From positions 620,001 through 684,000 of the forward strand of contig NZ_CAKLPY010000002.1 in assembly GCF_923079645.1 (NCBI RefSeq): a DNA stretch of 64,000 nt, written 5' to 3'. The translations under genes were made by a program, and so were the position numbers. The notes under the pieces were generated by a model. That model made no database searches. It was not told where the DNA came from and was given only the letters and a program-made list of their open reading frames with translations. Below, in pieces: positions 45,692 through 53,705 of the stretch (position 1 is its first letter; each line of letters opens with the position of its first letter). The stretch comes from Emticicia aquatica (GTDB lineage Bacteria; Bacteroidota; Bacteroidia; Cytophagales; Spirosomataceae).

Positions 45692-46165
45692 TTATCGAGT
45701 AATTTCTAAAATCTCTACTTCAACAACACCTGCTGGAGCTTGGATTTCGGCAGTTTCACCTAGTTTTTTACCAAAAAGTCCTTTTCCAAATGGAGAATTG
45801 ATTGAGATTTTACCTAATTTCAAGTCAGCTTCTTCTTCTGCAACCAATGTATATGCCATTGTCGCTCCATTTTTCTTATTCTTGATTTTTACTTTTGATA
45901 ACAAAGAAACCTTCGATGTATCAATCGTTGATTCATCCAAAATTCTTGCATTGGCTACAATCTCTTCCAATTTCGAGATTTCCATCTCCATTAAGCCTTG
46001 TGCATCTTTAGCGGCATCATATTCGGCATTTTCCGACAAATCTCCTTTGTCACGAGCCTCTGCAATTTGAGCAGCAATTGACGAACGCCCTTTAAATTTT
46101 AATTCGTGAAGTTTATTTTTTAGGTTGTTAAAACCTTCTTCTGTGTAATACTGAATCTTTGACAT
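45692..46165 (-). CDS. greA: Transcription elongation factor GreA
   Basis: This 157-aa protein is a complete GreA. The N-terminal coiled-coil domain (about 1-75) starts YYTEEGFNNLKNKLHELKF and contains the acidic tip with ARDKGDLSENAEYDAAKD, whose acidic residues stimulate RNA cleavage in the polymerase active centre. The C-terminal domain (about 80-157) ends with SPFGKGLFGKKLGE. GreA rescues backtracked RNA polymerase. The gene is read leftwards and has an unusual leader with two terminator-like hairpins. It converges on the RluA-type gene through a strong terminator. Confidence 0.95.
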   Translation of the reverse strand: MSKIQYYTEEGFNNLKNKLHELKFKGRSSIAAQIAEARDKGDLSENAEYDAAKDAQGLMEMEISKLEEIVANARILDESTIDTSKVSLLSKVKIKNKKNGATMAYTLVAEEEADLKLGKISINSPFGKGLFGKKLGETAEIQAPAGVVEVEILEITR

Positions 46166-46184
46166 AACATTTATAAATTTAAAA

Positions 46185-46203
46185 ACCCCTAACGATTAGG
46201 GGT
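46185..46203 (-). promoter_or_regulatory. greA leader hairpin proximal to the start codon
   Basis: ACCCCTAA-CGA-TTAGGGGT (plus strand) is a perfect 8-bp stem with a 3-nt loop. In greA mRNA it is followed by UUUUU and lies 20 nt before the ATG, so it could terminate transcription or block ribosome access. Confidence 0.5.
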
Positions 46204-46207
46204 GGAC

Positions 46208-46233
46208 AAAAAAAAACGGCGAAAATTCGACCG
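46208..46233 (-). promoter_or_regulatory. Terminator-like hairpin with U-run in the greA leader
   Basis: In minus-strand RNA, the stem CGGUCGAA/UUCGCCG (one bulged U) spans 46217-46233 and is followed directly by nine U residues (46208-46216). This is a complete intrinsic-terminator pattern located between the predicted promoter and the greA start. Confidence 0.6.
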
Positions 46234-46334
46234 TCCCTGATAAAACATTAGATTTTAATACAGAAACTACCTTATTTTCAGTCGAAATAATACTTTATTT
46301 GTTCGTTTTCTTTTCATTCGCTTATTTTGAATAA

Positions 46335-46342
46335 CAAAGGTA
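46335..46342 (-). promoter_or_regulatory. -7 element of greA
   Basis: On the minus strand this is TACCTTTG, an exact TAnnTTTG. It predicts a leader of about 165 nt for greA, including the two hairpins. A -33 TTG at the usual distance is not evident. Confidence 0.4.
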
Positions 46343-46399
46343 CAAAGTTTTTTTAAAAATCATTGATTTTTAAAGCCACATATTTACAACGAAATTATC

Positions 46400-47314
46400 A
46401 TGAAAATAGTTTTTATGGGTACGCCCGATTTTGCGGTAGCGAGTTTAAAAGCATTGGTAGAAAATGGGTTTGAGGTAGTTGCAGTTATTACTGCTCCTGA
46501 CAAACCTTCGGGGCGAGGGCTGGTGATGCACGAAACTCCCGTAAAAAAATATGCCGTTTCACAAGAAATTCCAGTTTTACAACCAGAAAAACTAAAAAAC
46601 CCTGAATTTTTGGAGCAATTACGCAGCTATCAAGCTGATTTACAAGTGGTTGTGGCATTCAGAATGTTGCCTGAGGTAGTTTGGAATATGCCATCAATTG
46701 GCACTTTTAATCTTCATGGTTCGCTTTTACCACAATATCGTGGAGCTGCTCCTATTAATTGGGCTGTGATCAATGGCGATACCGAAACTGGTGTAACAAC
46801 GTTTTTTATTCAACAAGAAATTGATACGGGTAATATTATTTTTGCTGAAAAAGAGCCAATTTTACCTGACGATAACGCTGGAACGATTCATGATAAATTA
46901 ATGGAACGTGGGGCAAATTTAGTCGTAAAAACTGTGCGAGCCATTGAAGCAGGGAACTATCCGCAAATACCACAGGTGATGACTGTTGAATTAAAACCTG
47001 CTCCGAAAATTTTCAAAGAAACTTGCCAAATTGACTGGAATCAGCCCGCCGAAAAAATTCATAATTTTGTTCGTGGTCTTTCGCCCTACCCAGCAGCTTG
47101 GACACTCTTGAATGGCAAATCATGTAAAATTTATCAGACTTCCATCGGTGAAAGTGTTGATGAAAACTCAACCGAAATCGGGAGTTTTAAAACCGATGGT
47201 AAAACTTATCTCGATTTTCGTAGTGCCGATAAGTGGGTAAAAATCAAAGACCTCCAGCTAGAAGGAAAAAAACGCATGGGAATTGAAGAATTTTTAAGAG
47301 GTTTTAGGGCTTAA
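46400..47314 (+). CDS. fmt: Methionyl-tRNA formyltransferase
   Basis: The 304-aa protein formylates initiator Met-tRNA with 10-formyl-tetrahydrofolate. It has the N-terminal MGTPDFAVASLKAL, the catalytic N-x-H-x-S-L-L-P segment FNLHGSLLPQYRGAAPINWA (His106, part shown), and the Asp in IQQEIDTGNI. The C-terminal OB-like domain (about 205-304) binds tRNA, starting LKPAPKIFKE. Length is typical. It is divergent from greA across a 234-bp region. No def (deformylase) gene is adjacent. Confidence 0.94.
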   Translation: MKIVFMGTPDFAVASLKALVENGFEVVAVITAPDKPSGRGLVMHETPVKKYAVSQEIPVLQPEKLKNPEFLEQLRSYQADLQVVVAFRMLPEVVWNMPSIGTFNLHGSLLPQYRGAAPINWAVINGDTETGVTTFFIQQEIDTGNIIFAEKEPILPDDNAGTIHDKLMERGANLVVKTVRAIEAGNYPQIPQVMTVELKPAPKIFKETCQIDWNQPAEKIHNFVRGLSPYPAAWTLLNGKSCKIYQTSIGESVDENSTEIGSFKTDGKTYLDFRSADKWVKIKDLQLEGKKRMGIEEFLRGFRA

Positions 47315-47442
47315 AAAGTGGTTAAAAATTGGTTTCTGGCTACTATCCCATAGTTTTGTATCCACCTATTAATTTTTACACATAAATATCAAACGCTACC
47401 GTTTTCTTGCCGAACTTTGTGGCAGAAATTCACTTAAAAAAC

Positions 47443-47459
47443 ACAGGTTTTCAACCTGT
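47443..47459 (+). terminator. Short hairpin ACAGGTT/AACCTGT between fmt and hemB
   Basis: ACAGGTT-TTC-AACCTGT is a perfect 7-bp stem with a 3-nt loop, 128 nt after fmt and 39 nt before hemB. It is followed by CATTTTAG, a weak T-run. It may end fmt transcripts or fold in the hemB leader. Confidence 0.35.
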
Positions 47460-47498
47460 CATTTTAGTATCATATAAATTCGTTAAATAACTTACGAT

Positions 47499-48470
47499 AT
47501 GCTAATCAATCGCCCACGTAGAAATAGAAAAAGTGCAGCAATCAGGGATTTGGTGCAAGAAACAAACCTTTCGGTCAATGATTTTATCTTCCCGATGTTT
47601 GTCATGGAAGGCTCAGGAATCAAAAGTGAAATCAAATCAATGCCTAATATTTATCGCTTTTCGCTAGATACTTTGATAGAAGAAATCAAAGAAGTTACCG
47701 ATTTGGGCATCAAATCTATTTGTCTTTTTCCCAATTATCCTGAATCTAAAAAAGACAAGTACGCTACCGAAAGCCATAATCCTAATACGCTGTATATCAA
47801 AGCTTTGAGCGAAATAAAAAACAAATTTCCTGATTTAGCTTTAATGACCGACATCGCCATGGATCCATACAGTAGCGATGGCCACGATGGTTTAGTAGAA
47901 AATGGACAAATTTTAAACGATGAAACGCTCGACATTTTGGGGAAAATGGCTTTAGCACAAGCCCGTGCTGGTGCTGATATACTAGGGCCTTCAGATATGA
48001 TGGATGGAAGAATCGGATATATACGAGAGTTGCTTGACGATGAAGGATTTACGAATGTTAGTATCATGTCGTATTCAGTAAAATATGCGAGTGCATTTTA
48101 CGGCCCATTTCGTGATGCCTTAGATTCTGCTCCAAAATTTGGTGATAAAAAAACCTATCAAATGAACCCAGCCAATGTAAGAGAAGCACTTATCGAAGGG
48201 CAACTTGATGCAGCTGAAGGTGCCGATTTCTTGATGGTAAAACCCGCATTTTCATACCTTGACGTAATTAAAACGATGGCTGATAATTTTGATTTGCCAA
48301 TTGCTGCTTATAACGTTTCGGGCGAATATGCCATGATAAAAGCTGCTGCTCAAAACGGTTGGCTTGATGGCGACAAAGCCATGCTCGAAATGCTTTTAAG
48401 TATCAAACGAGCGGGAGCAAAAATCATTTTAAGTTATTTTGCCAAAGAATACGCCCAATTAAAAGCCTAA
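47499..48470 (+). CDS. hemB: Porphobilinogen synthase (delta-aminolevulinic acid dehydratase)
   Basis: This 323-aa enzyme condenses two 5-aminolevulinate molecules to porphobilinogen in haem synthesis. It shows PRRNRKSAAIRDLVQE at the N-terminus, the metal/substrate region ALMTDIAMDPYSSDGHDG, the Schiff-base lysines in SYSVKYASAFYGPFRDA and FLMVKPAFSYLDVIK, and the late IAAYNVSGEYAM. The cysteine-rich zinc site of animal-type enzymes is replaced by Asp residues, as in magnesium-dependent bacterial HemB. It ends 3 bp before the pyrC start, so the two genes are likely cotranscribed. Confidence 0.95.
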   Translation: MLINRPRRNRKSAAIRDLVQETNLSVNDFIFPMFVMEGSGIKSEIKSMPNIYRFSLDTLIEEIKEVTDLGIKSICLFPNYPESKKDKYATESHNPNTLYIKALSEIKNKFPDLALMTDIAMDPYSSDGHDGLVENGQILNDETLDILGKMALAQARAGADILGPSDMMDGRIGYIRELLDDEGFTNVSIMSYSVKYASAFYGPFRDALDSAPKFGDKKTYQMNPANVREALIEGQLDAAEGADFLMVKPAFSYLDVIKTMADNFDLPIAAYNVSGEYAMIKAAAQNGWLDGDKAMLEMLLSIKRAGAKIILSYFAKEYAQLKA

Positions 48471-48473
48471 AAG

Positions 48474-49817
48474 ATGTCACAAACAATATTAATTTTAAAT
48501 GCCCTCGTTGTAAACGAAGGAAAAATTACACCATCAGATGTATTCATCAAAGATGGAATAATTGAGCAAATTGGAAATGATTTATCGCATCTCAAAACCA
48601 AGAAAATAATTGATGCGACGGGCAAATATCTGCTACCAGGTGTGATTGATGACCAAGTGCATTTTCGTGAACCTGGCCTTACCCACAAAGCTACAATTGC
48701 AACAGAGGCAAAAGCTGCGGTTGCTGGCGGCACAACCAGTTTTATGGAAATGCCGAATACTGTACCAAATGCTCTTACACAAGCACTTTTGGAAGATAAA
48801 TACCAAATTGCTGCTCAATCTTCGTTGGCCAATTACTCATTTTTTATGGGTGCATCGAATGACAATTATGATGAAGCAATGAAAACTGACATCAAAAATG
48901 TGTGCGGTTTGAAGATTTTCATGGGCAGCTCAACTGGCAATATGCTTGTTGATGATAAAAACGTTTTGGAGAAAATATTCACCAATTTTTCTTCATTAAT
49001 TGCTACACACTGTGAAGACGAGGCAACAGTAAAAGCCAATTTAAGCAAATATAAAGAGCAATTTGGCGAAAATATACCTTACGATATCCATGCCTTGATT
49101 CGCAACGAAGAAGCTTGCTATAAATCGTCATCAATGGCTGTTGAACTCGCAAAAAAACACGGAACAAGGCTTCATATTTTACATATTTCATCGGCTGATG
49201 AAATATCGCTTTTTGATAATTCTTTATTTACTAAAGAAAAACCTAAACACATTACTTCGGAAGTTTGTGTGCATCACTTGTGGTTTGATGCAAATGATTA
49301 TAAAACATTAGGAAATCAAATCAAATGTAACCCTGCCATCAAACATGGTCACCGAGAGAAATTGCTCCAAGCTCTACTTGATGACCATTTTGATGTAGTC
49401 GCAACTGACCACGCTCCGCACACTTGGGACGAAAAACAACAATCATATTGGCAAGCTCCTTCGGGCTTACCTTTGGTTCAGCATTCGCTTAATGTGATGC
49501 TTGAATTTTATAAACAAGGTAAAATTTCGCTAGAAAAAATTGTACAGAAAATGGCTCATTCGGTAGCAGATTGTTTCCAAATTGAACGTCGAGGCTATAT
49601 TCGTGAAGGTTATTGGGCAGATTTAACTTTAGTAGATTTGAATCAAAATACTTTGGTTATCAAACAAAATCTTTACTCAAAATGTGCTTGGTCACCTTTT
49701 GAAGGAACTGAGTTTCAATCGAAAATTACACATACCATTGTTTCTGGAAATATTGTTTTTGCGAATGATAAATTTGACGAAAGCGAAAAAGGTCAACGTT
49801 TGATATTTGAAAGATAA
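48474..49817 (+). CDS. pyrC: Dihydroorotase, type I (PyrC/AllB-like)
   Basis: The 447-aa amidohydrolase closes or opens the dihydroorotate ring in pyrimidine synthesis. Metal ligands are in VIDDQVHFREPGLTHK (His-x-Arg form, first His followed by FREPG), the carboxylated-lysine region GLKIFMGSSTGNML, ATHCEDE, LHILHIS, and VATDHAPHTWDEK with the catalytic Asp. The FREPG variant is common in class I dihydroorotases of Bacteroidota. It is directly downstream of hemB. A hairpin follows the stop codon. Allantoinase is an alternative reading but the context fits pyrC. Confidence 0.9.
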   Translation: MSQTILILNALVVNEGKITPSDVFIKDGIIEQIGNDLSHLKTKKIIDATGKYLLPGVIDDQVHFREPGLTHKATIATEAKAAVAGGTTSFMEMPNTVPNALTQALLEDKYQIAAQSSLANYSFFMGASNDNYDEAMKTDIKNVCGLKIFMGSSTGNMLVDDKNVLEKIFTNFSSLIATHCEDEATVKANLSKYKEQFGENIPYDIHALIRNEEACYKSSSMAVELAKKHGTRLHILHISSADEISLFDNSLFTKEKPKHITSEVCVHHLWFDANDYKTLGNQIKCNPAIKHGHREKLLQALLDDHFDVVATDHAPHTWDEKQQSYWQAPSGLPLVQHSLNVMLEFYKQGKISLEKIVQKMAHSVADCFQIERRGYIREGYWADLTLVDLNQNTLVIKQNLYSKCAWSPFEGTEFQSKITHTIVSGNIVFANDKFDESEKGQRLIFER

Positions 49818-49824
49818 AAATAAC

Positions 49825-49862
49825 AACCTTCCAAGCTTATTCATATAAACTTGGAAGGTTTA
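49825..49862 (+). terminator. Hairpin terminator of pyrC
   Basis: AACCTTCCAAG (49825-49835) pairs with CTTGGAAGGTT (49850-49860), a perfect 11-bp stem with a 14-nt loop. Only a short T-run follows, so it may leak into the next gene. Confidence 0.6.
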
Positions 49863-49895
49863 ACAAACTCAATATTTGTATTGTTACTCAATCAG

Positions 49896-50273
49896 ATGAA
49901 AGAAATTGATAACTTTTATTTGCAATTAGACGAGCCGAACAAAAGTTGTTTGCTTGCTTTAAGGGATATTATTCTTTCTCAAGACCAAGAAATTTCGGCT
50001 GAGTGGAAATACAACTTGCCTTTCTTCTGTTATAAAGGAAAAATGTTTTGTTATCTGTGGATTCGACCAAAAACCAATCAGCCTTATTTAGGTATTGTTG
50101 AAGGCAAATATTTTGACCATCCCGCTTTATTAGCAGAGAAACGTTCGAGAATAAAAATAATGCTGTTCGAGCCAAATGAAGACTTGCCAATAGAAACCAT
50201 TGAAATGATTATACAACAAGCAATAAATTTGTATAAATCTGGTCAGATAAAATTGCGAGATAAAAAAAGATGA
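49896..50273 (+). CDS. DUF1801-family protein
   Basis: The frame extends upstream to a TTG inside the pyrC terminator (49851), but the ATG at 49896 gives the expected N-terminus MKEIDNFYLQLDEPNKSCL, for a 125-aa product. Features of the DUF1801/YdhG-like fold include EISAEWKYNLPFFCYKGKMF (Tyr/Trp-rich core) and YLGIVEGKYFDHP. It is a small cytoplasmic protein of unknown role. It may be transcribed with pyrC by read-through or from its own promoter. A hairpin follows it. Confidence 0.78.
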   Translation: MKEIDNFYLQLDEPNKSCLLALRDIILSQDQEISAEWKYNLPFFCYKGKMFCYLWIRPKTNQPYLGIVEGKYFDHPALLAEKRSRIKIMLFEPNEDLPIETIEMIIQQAINLYKSGQIKLRDKKR

Positions 50274-50288
50274 GATGCCTATAAATAA

Positions 50289-50320
50289 AATAAAGTGCCA
50301 GATTAAACCAGCACTTTATT
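50289..50320. terminator. Terminator between DUF1801 and LytTR genes
   Basis: AATAAAGTGC (50289-50298) pairs with GCACTTTATT (50311-50320), a perfect 10-bp stem with a 12-nt loop. It lies between convergent genes. Confidence 0.6.
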
Positions 50321-50360
50321 CCTCGTAACCCAAAAAGTAAAAATTAACCACGAGTAACTA

Positions 50361-50831
50361 TTAAGAAACTCGGATCGTAGTCTTCAATTTAATTGTAGAA
50401 GAAACATGCTGCCCCGTTGTGCGTAAATACCTACGGTAATTACGACGAAAATCAGCTGCTTTTCTACGTGAAATCAATATCTTTTGGTCGTGAATCAACA
50501 CTTCTCCACCTCGGCAATTGAAATATAAATCATCAACAAATGCGAGATTAATAATATAAGAACGGTGAGGTCTCACGAAATTTGAAATTTCAAGGAGTTC
50601 TTCTTCAAAAATTCTCAGTGTTTTAGAACTGATAATTTCACGCCCATCTTTCAACTTAAAGATGGTATAATTTTTTGCACTTTTAAGGTACAGAATGTCC
50701 CCAAGCTGAATCATATTACGCTTGCCAGCCACTCTCATAGCCAAATTCGATGTTGCGGATTCGTTAATCACGCTTTGAACTACTGTAAAGCCTTCCAAGC
50801 TCACAGGTGTTGTATAAAGTAGTTTATTCAT
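50361..50831 (-). CDS. Stand-alone LytTR DNA-binding regulator
   Basis: This 156-aa protein contains a LytTR domain (about 37-140), including IQLGDILYLKSAKNYTIF, the basic recognition turn in FVRPHRSYIINLAFVDDL, and KILISRRKAADFRRNYRRYL. There is no receiver domain. About 35 N-terminal residues may hold a short regulatory arm. It is transcribed leftwards; a 16-bp repeat with 21-bp period, a LytTR-type binding site, lies 80-116 bp upstream of its start. Autoregulation or control by the LytTR response regulator next door is likely. Confidence 0.88.
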   Translation of the reverse strand: MNKLLYTTPVSLEGFTVVQSVINESATSNLAMRVAGKRNMIQLGDILYLKSAKNYTIFKLKDGREIISSKTLRIFEEELLEISNFVRPHRSYIINLAFVDDLYFNCRGGEVLIHDQKILISRRKAADFRRNYRRYLRTTGQHVSSTIKLKTTIRVS

Positions 50832-50910
50832 GATTATAAAGGAAAGCGTTCATGTGCCTTTTTATTTAATGAGAGCAAGATATGTCTCTTAATTGGACGG
50901 CACAACAACA

Positions 50911-50947
50911 AATCGGTAAGTGGCGGTCAAAAATCGGTAAGTGGCGG
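50911..50947. repeat. Tandem 16-bp repeat with 21-bp period, probable LytTR operator
   Basis: AATCGGTAAGTGGCGG occurs exactly at 50911-50926 and 50932-50947. LytTR proteins bind two direct repeats about 21 bp apart on one DNA face, so spacing and location upstream of a LytTR gene fit. No other copy was noticed in the window. Confidence 0.6.
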
Positions 50948-51074
50948 ATTTATTTTTAAGCGGTAGCTTTTTTAATATTCAAATCCAATTTTTGAGATAA
51001 TGCAGTAGAATATTTCGTTTTTTTGAAAAAATCAAAATATATTATTTAATTAAATTTGGCATTTAGGCTTTTCG

Positions 51075-51827
51075 TCAATAACTACTCAGCCATTCTAAAA
51101 ATTCTTGTTTACGGCGACGAGAAACTGGAAGCTCGTTTCCTTGCTCAGTGAGAATGGTTCCACCCTCCCCTTTTATGTAACGTTTGATGTAATCTCGATT
51201 GATTAAAAAAGAGTGATGGATGCGAAAAAAATCATAATTAGCCAGAATATCTTCAAATTCTTTGATGTTTTTAGAAACAGTCAGTTTTTGATTTTCTGTC
51301 AGATGAATATACGTATAATCGTCGTCGGCTTCACAATAAATAATCGTATTTACTGGTACAAATTGAAATCCATTGACAACTGTAATCGGGATTTTGTTAT
51401 TTTTATCTCTGGGATGTCGCAGATTATTGATGAGATGTTCAAGATTTTGTTGTGTATGTTTACCTTCAATTCGTTTTTTTGCTTTTGAAACAGCGTCCTT
51501 TACTTCTTCAATATTGATAGGCTTCAATAGGTAATCTAACGCACTAAATTTTATGGCAGTAACAGCATATCTATCGAATCCTGTGGTAAAAATTACTTCA
51601 AAGTTTGGTTTTGGAATCCTTTCTAATAAATCAAAACCACTTCCATGAGGCATTTCTACATCAAGAAAAACTATATCTGGCGAGACTAATTGAATGAGAG
51701 CATACGCCTCTTGCACAGAATTTGCAGTACCAACAATTTCAACTTCATTTGAACAAAATTGTTGAATAATACTCTTCAGTGTTTCAACACTACGATTTTC
51801 GTCATCAACTATGATTGCCTTATACAT
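51075..51827 (-). CDS. LytTR-type response regulator
   Basis: This 250-aa regulator has a receiver domain (about 1-120) with acidic residues Asp8-Asp9, phosphoacceptor Asp56 (VFLDVEMPHGSGFDLLE) and Lys in the LKPINIEE segment. A LytTR DNA-binding domain (about 150-248) includes VNTIIYCEADDDYTYIHL and FFRIHHSFLINRDYIKRY. It is the natural partner of the sensor kinase at 51974, 146 bp upstream on the same strand. The tandem repeat at 50911-50947 lies just beyond its 3' end, in front of the next LytTR gene. Confidence 0.93.
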   Translation of the reverse strand: MYKAIIVDDENRSVETLKSIIQQFCSNEVEIVGTANSVQEAYALIQLVSPDIVFLDVEMPHGSGFDLLERIPKPNFEVIFTTGFDRYAVTAIKFSALDYLLKPINIEEVKDAVSKAKKRIEGKHTQQNLEHLINNLRHPRDKNNKIPITVVNGFQFVPVNTIIYCEADDDYTYIHLTENQKLTVSKNIKEFEDILANYDFFRIHHSFLINRDYIKRYIKGEGGTILTEQGNELPVSRRRKQEFLEWLSSY

Positions 51828-51973
51828 TGTGCAAAATTTTAGTTATTTAGAAATCTCAATATTATAAATACTTTGATTTATGATTTGAGAAAGATTTCTT
51901 GATTTCAGTAAAATTATAAATAGCAAAAGTGTGTAAGGAATATTCTTTCACAAAAGAATACAAGGATTATATA

Positions 51974-53158
51974 TTAACCAAACTTTGGAAACTTAATTTC
52001 TATTAAAGTTCCCACATCTGTGGTATTATCATCTTCATCTTCTAGTTCAATACAATCACTAATCGAAAAACGAATATCAGAATCGGCAATCATATTGAAA
52101 GTACGTAATCTCTCTTCTGTTATTTTGAGTCCTTGCGACTGATATCCTTTTCTGGATTTAGCCTGAATTTGTCTTGCTCGCTCTCTCCCAACGCCATCGT
52201 CTTTTATTCTACAAACCAAATATTTGCCTTGATTATAAAACTGAATGTATAAATTTCCTTTAGTTTCTTTGTAGCGAAGACCATGATTGATAGCATTTTC
52301 AATAAAAGGCTGCAAAATCATGGTTGGAATATCAACAAATCGATTTACGTCTGGCGATATCTCTAAGTGAAAATCAAATTTATTTTCAAATCTAAGCATT
52401 TCCATTTCTACATAAAGACTCAATAATTTTATTTCATCTGAGAGTGTAATATATTTACTTCGAGAAGAGTCTAAAAATAATCGAATCAAATTAGCGAATT
52501 TAGACAAATAATTATTCGCCGAAATACTGTCACGAGTAAGAATAAAACTTTGAACGGCATTAAGTGCATTAAACACAAAATGAGGATTCATCTGTAACTG
52601 AAGCGTTCGTAATTCTAGTTCGGTAACTTGCCTATAATGACGTTGTTCTTCATCAGCCCAAAATTTAAGAAAGCGTTCTCTTCCATAAAAAAGCCCAAAT
52701 AAAGTCACAAAGCAAGCTCCCCAAAACCACCACGAACGCCACCAAGGATATTCTATCTTGAATTCAACAAAAGTTGCTTGACCATTTCTTTTTTCGTCAT
52801 CAATTGCTGAAATTTCAAAACGATAAATAGCTGGACTTAGGGTGTCTATTTTAAACGAGTTATTTGAAATATAAACCCATGGATATGTTTTGTCTCCTTC
52901 AAAACTATTCTCAACGATTCGGTATTTATACTTTACATTCGGTAATTGAGGTTTGGTTCCGAGGTAAAACGCTAATGCATTATCTTCGTATCCAATGCTA
53001 TAAGCATCTTTCAACGTAACACTTCGCCCCGCTATATCAATTTGATTAATAACCGTTTTAAATGGATATGGCTTTGGAGTAGCAACGAGTTTTTGACCAT
53101 AAATTACATGATTCGCTGAAAAGCATAATATTACAATTATGAAGCAAAATCTTTGCAT
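51974..53158 (-). CDS. LytS-type sensor histidine kinase with short Y_Y_Y sensor domain
   Basis: The 394-aa protein has a signal/anchor (about 1-20), an Ig-like Y_Y_Y domain (about 58-136; LPNVKYKYRIVENSFEGD), one membrane segment (about 142-158) and a His_kinase/HATPase module. The phosphorylated His193 is in LQMNPHFVFNALNAVQ, followed by the N box FIENAINHGLRYKE and DDGVGRERARQ. Proteins of this type in Bacteroidota usually carry long beta-propeller repeats before Y_Y_Y; here they are absent, so the sensor is minimal. It pairs with the LytTR regulator downstream. Confidence 0.9.
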   Translation of the reverse strand: MQRFCFIIVILCFSANHVIYGQKLVATPKPYPFKTVINQIDIAGRSVTLKDAYSIGYEDNALAFYLGTKPQLPNVKYKYRIVENSFEGDKTYPWVYISNNSFKIDTLSPAIYRFEISAIDDEKRNGQATFVEFKIEYPWWRSWWFWGACFVTLFGLFYGRERFLKFWADEEQRHYRQVTELELRTLQLQMNPHFVFNALNAVQSFILTRDSISANNYLSKFANLIRLFLDSSRSKYITLSDEIKLLSLYVEMEMLRFENKFDFHLEISPDVNRFVDIPTMILQPFIENAINHGLRYKETKGNLYIQFYNQGKYLVCRIKDDGVGRERARQIQAKSRKGYQSQGLKITEERLRTFNMIADSDIRFSISDCIELEDEDDNTTDVGTLIEIKFPKFG

Positions 53159-53179
53159 TTAAGGGGAGGGTCTAAAATT

Positions 53180-53632
53180 TCAGTCAATGGTTGGTAAAAA
53201 TACGTGTTTAAATGTGAATGCAAAAGAAGTTGAGCCATTTTTATTAATACTCATTAATCTTTCCTTTGCCTCTGATGCAGTTGGAATATGGTTTTCGGGA
53301 ATCCACCAAAGAGCCAATGAGGCATCTTGAGGTTTTTCAAACCATCGGTTTCGGTCTTTCATAACCATCGCATGAGCGGTTTTGAAGGCAAATTCTTTTA
53401 AATCTTCCATTGTTTCCCAAACCGACATATTGATGATTATCATTTCATCGTCAAAAACTCGTAAAGCAGTAGCATTTTCATTATCACCTTTGAGTCGCCA
53501 AACAAAACCTTTACTTTGTTCGGCAAGAGCATTAATTTCGTCTAATTGTGCTACAAAATCGGCTAAAAGAGGGCTATCAATTGGTTCTAATAATTTAGAA
53601 ATATTAACTTGGGCTAAGTGAAATTTTGCCAT
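53180..53632 (-). CDS. DUF3291-family protein
   Basis: This 150-aa soluble protein matches DUF3291. The N-terminus is MAKFHLAQVNISKLLEPIDS, and conserved segments are SKGFVWRLKGDNENA, NMSVWETMEDLKEFAFKTAH and WWIPENHIPTASEAKERL. The fold is related to the dimeric alpha/beta-barrel (antibiotic monooxygenase) superfamily. The catalytic role is unknown. It precedes the lytS-like kinase gene with a 21-bp gap, so cotranscription is possible. A terminator stands between it and the phosphohexomutase gene. Confidence 0.85.
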   Translation of the reverse strand: MAKFHLAQVNISKLLEPIDSPLLADFVAQLDEINALAEQSKGFVWRLKGDNENATALRVFDDEMIIINMSVWETMEDLKEFAFKTAHAMVMKDRNRWFEKPQDASLALWWIPENHIPTASEAKERLMSINKNGSTSFAFTFKHVFLPTID

Positions 53633-53646
53633 GAAATTACTAAATC

Positions 53647-53693
53647 AAAACCTGCAAGGAAAACAACTGAATCGTTTATTCCTTGCAGGTTTT
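53647..53693. terminator. Terminator of the phosphohexomutase gene
   Basis: AAAACCTGCAAGGA pairs with TCCTTGCAGGTTTT, a perfect 14-bp stem with a 19-nt loop. It lies just after the phosphohexomutase stop on the minus strand, and the DUF3291 gene starts 15 bp beyond it. Confidence 0.7.
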
Positions 53694-53705
53694 AAGAGGA
53701 ATATT

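Noticed and set aside
45636..46070. 144-aa open frame antisense to greA
   Set aside because: It covers the conserved GreA coding sequence and begins inside the bidirectional terminator.
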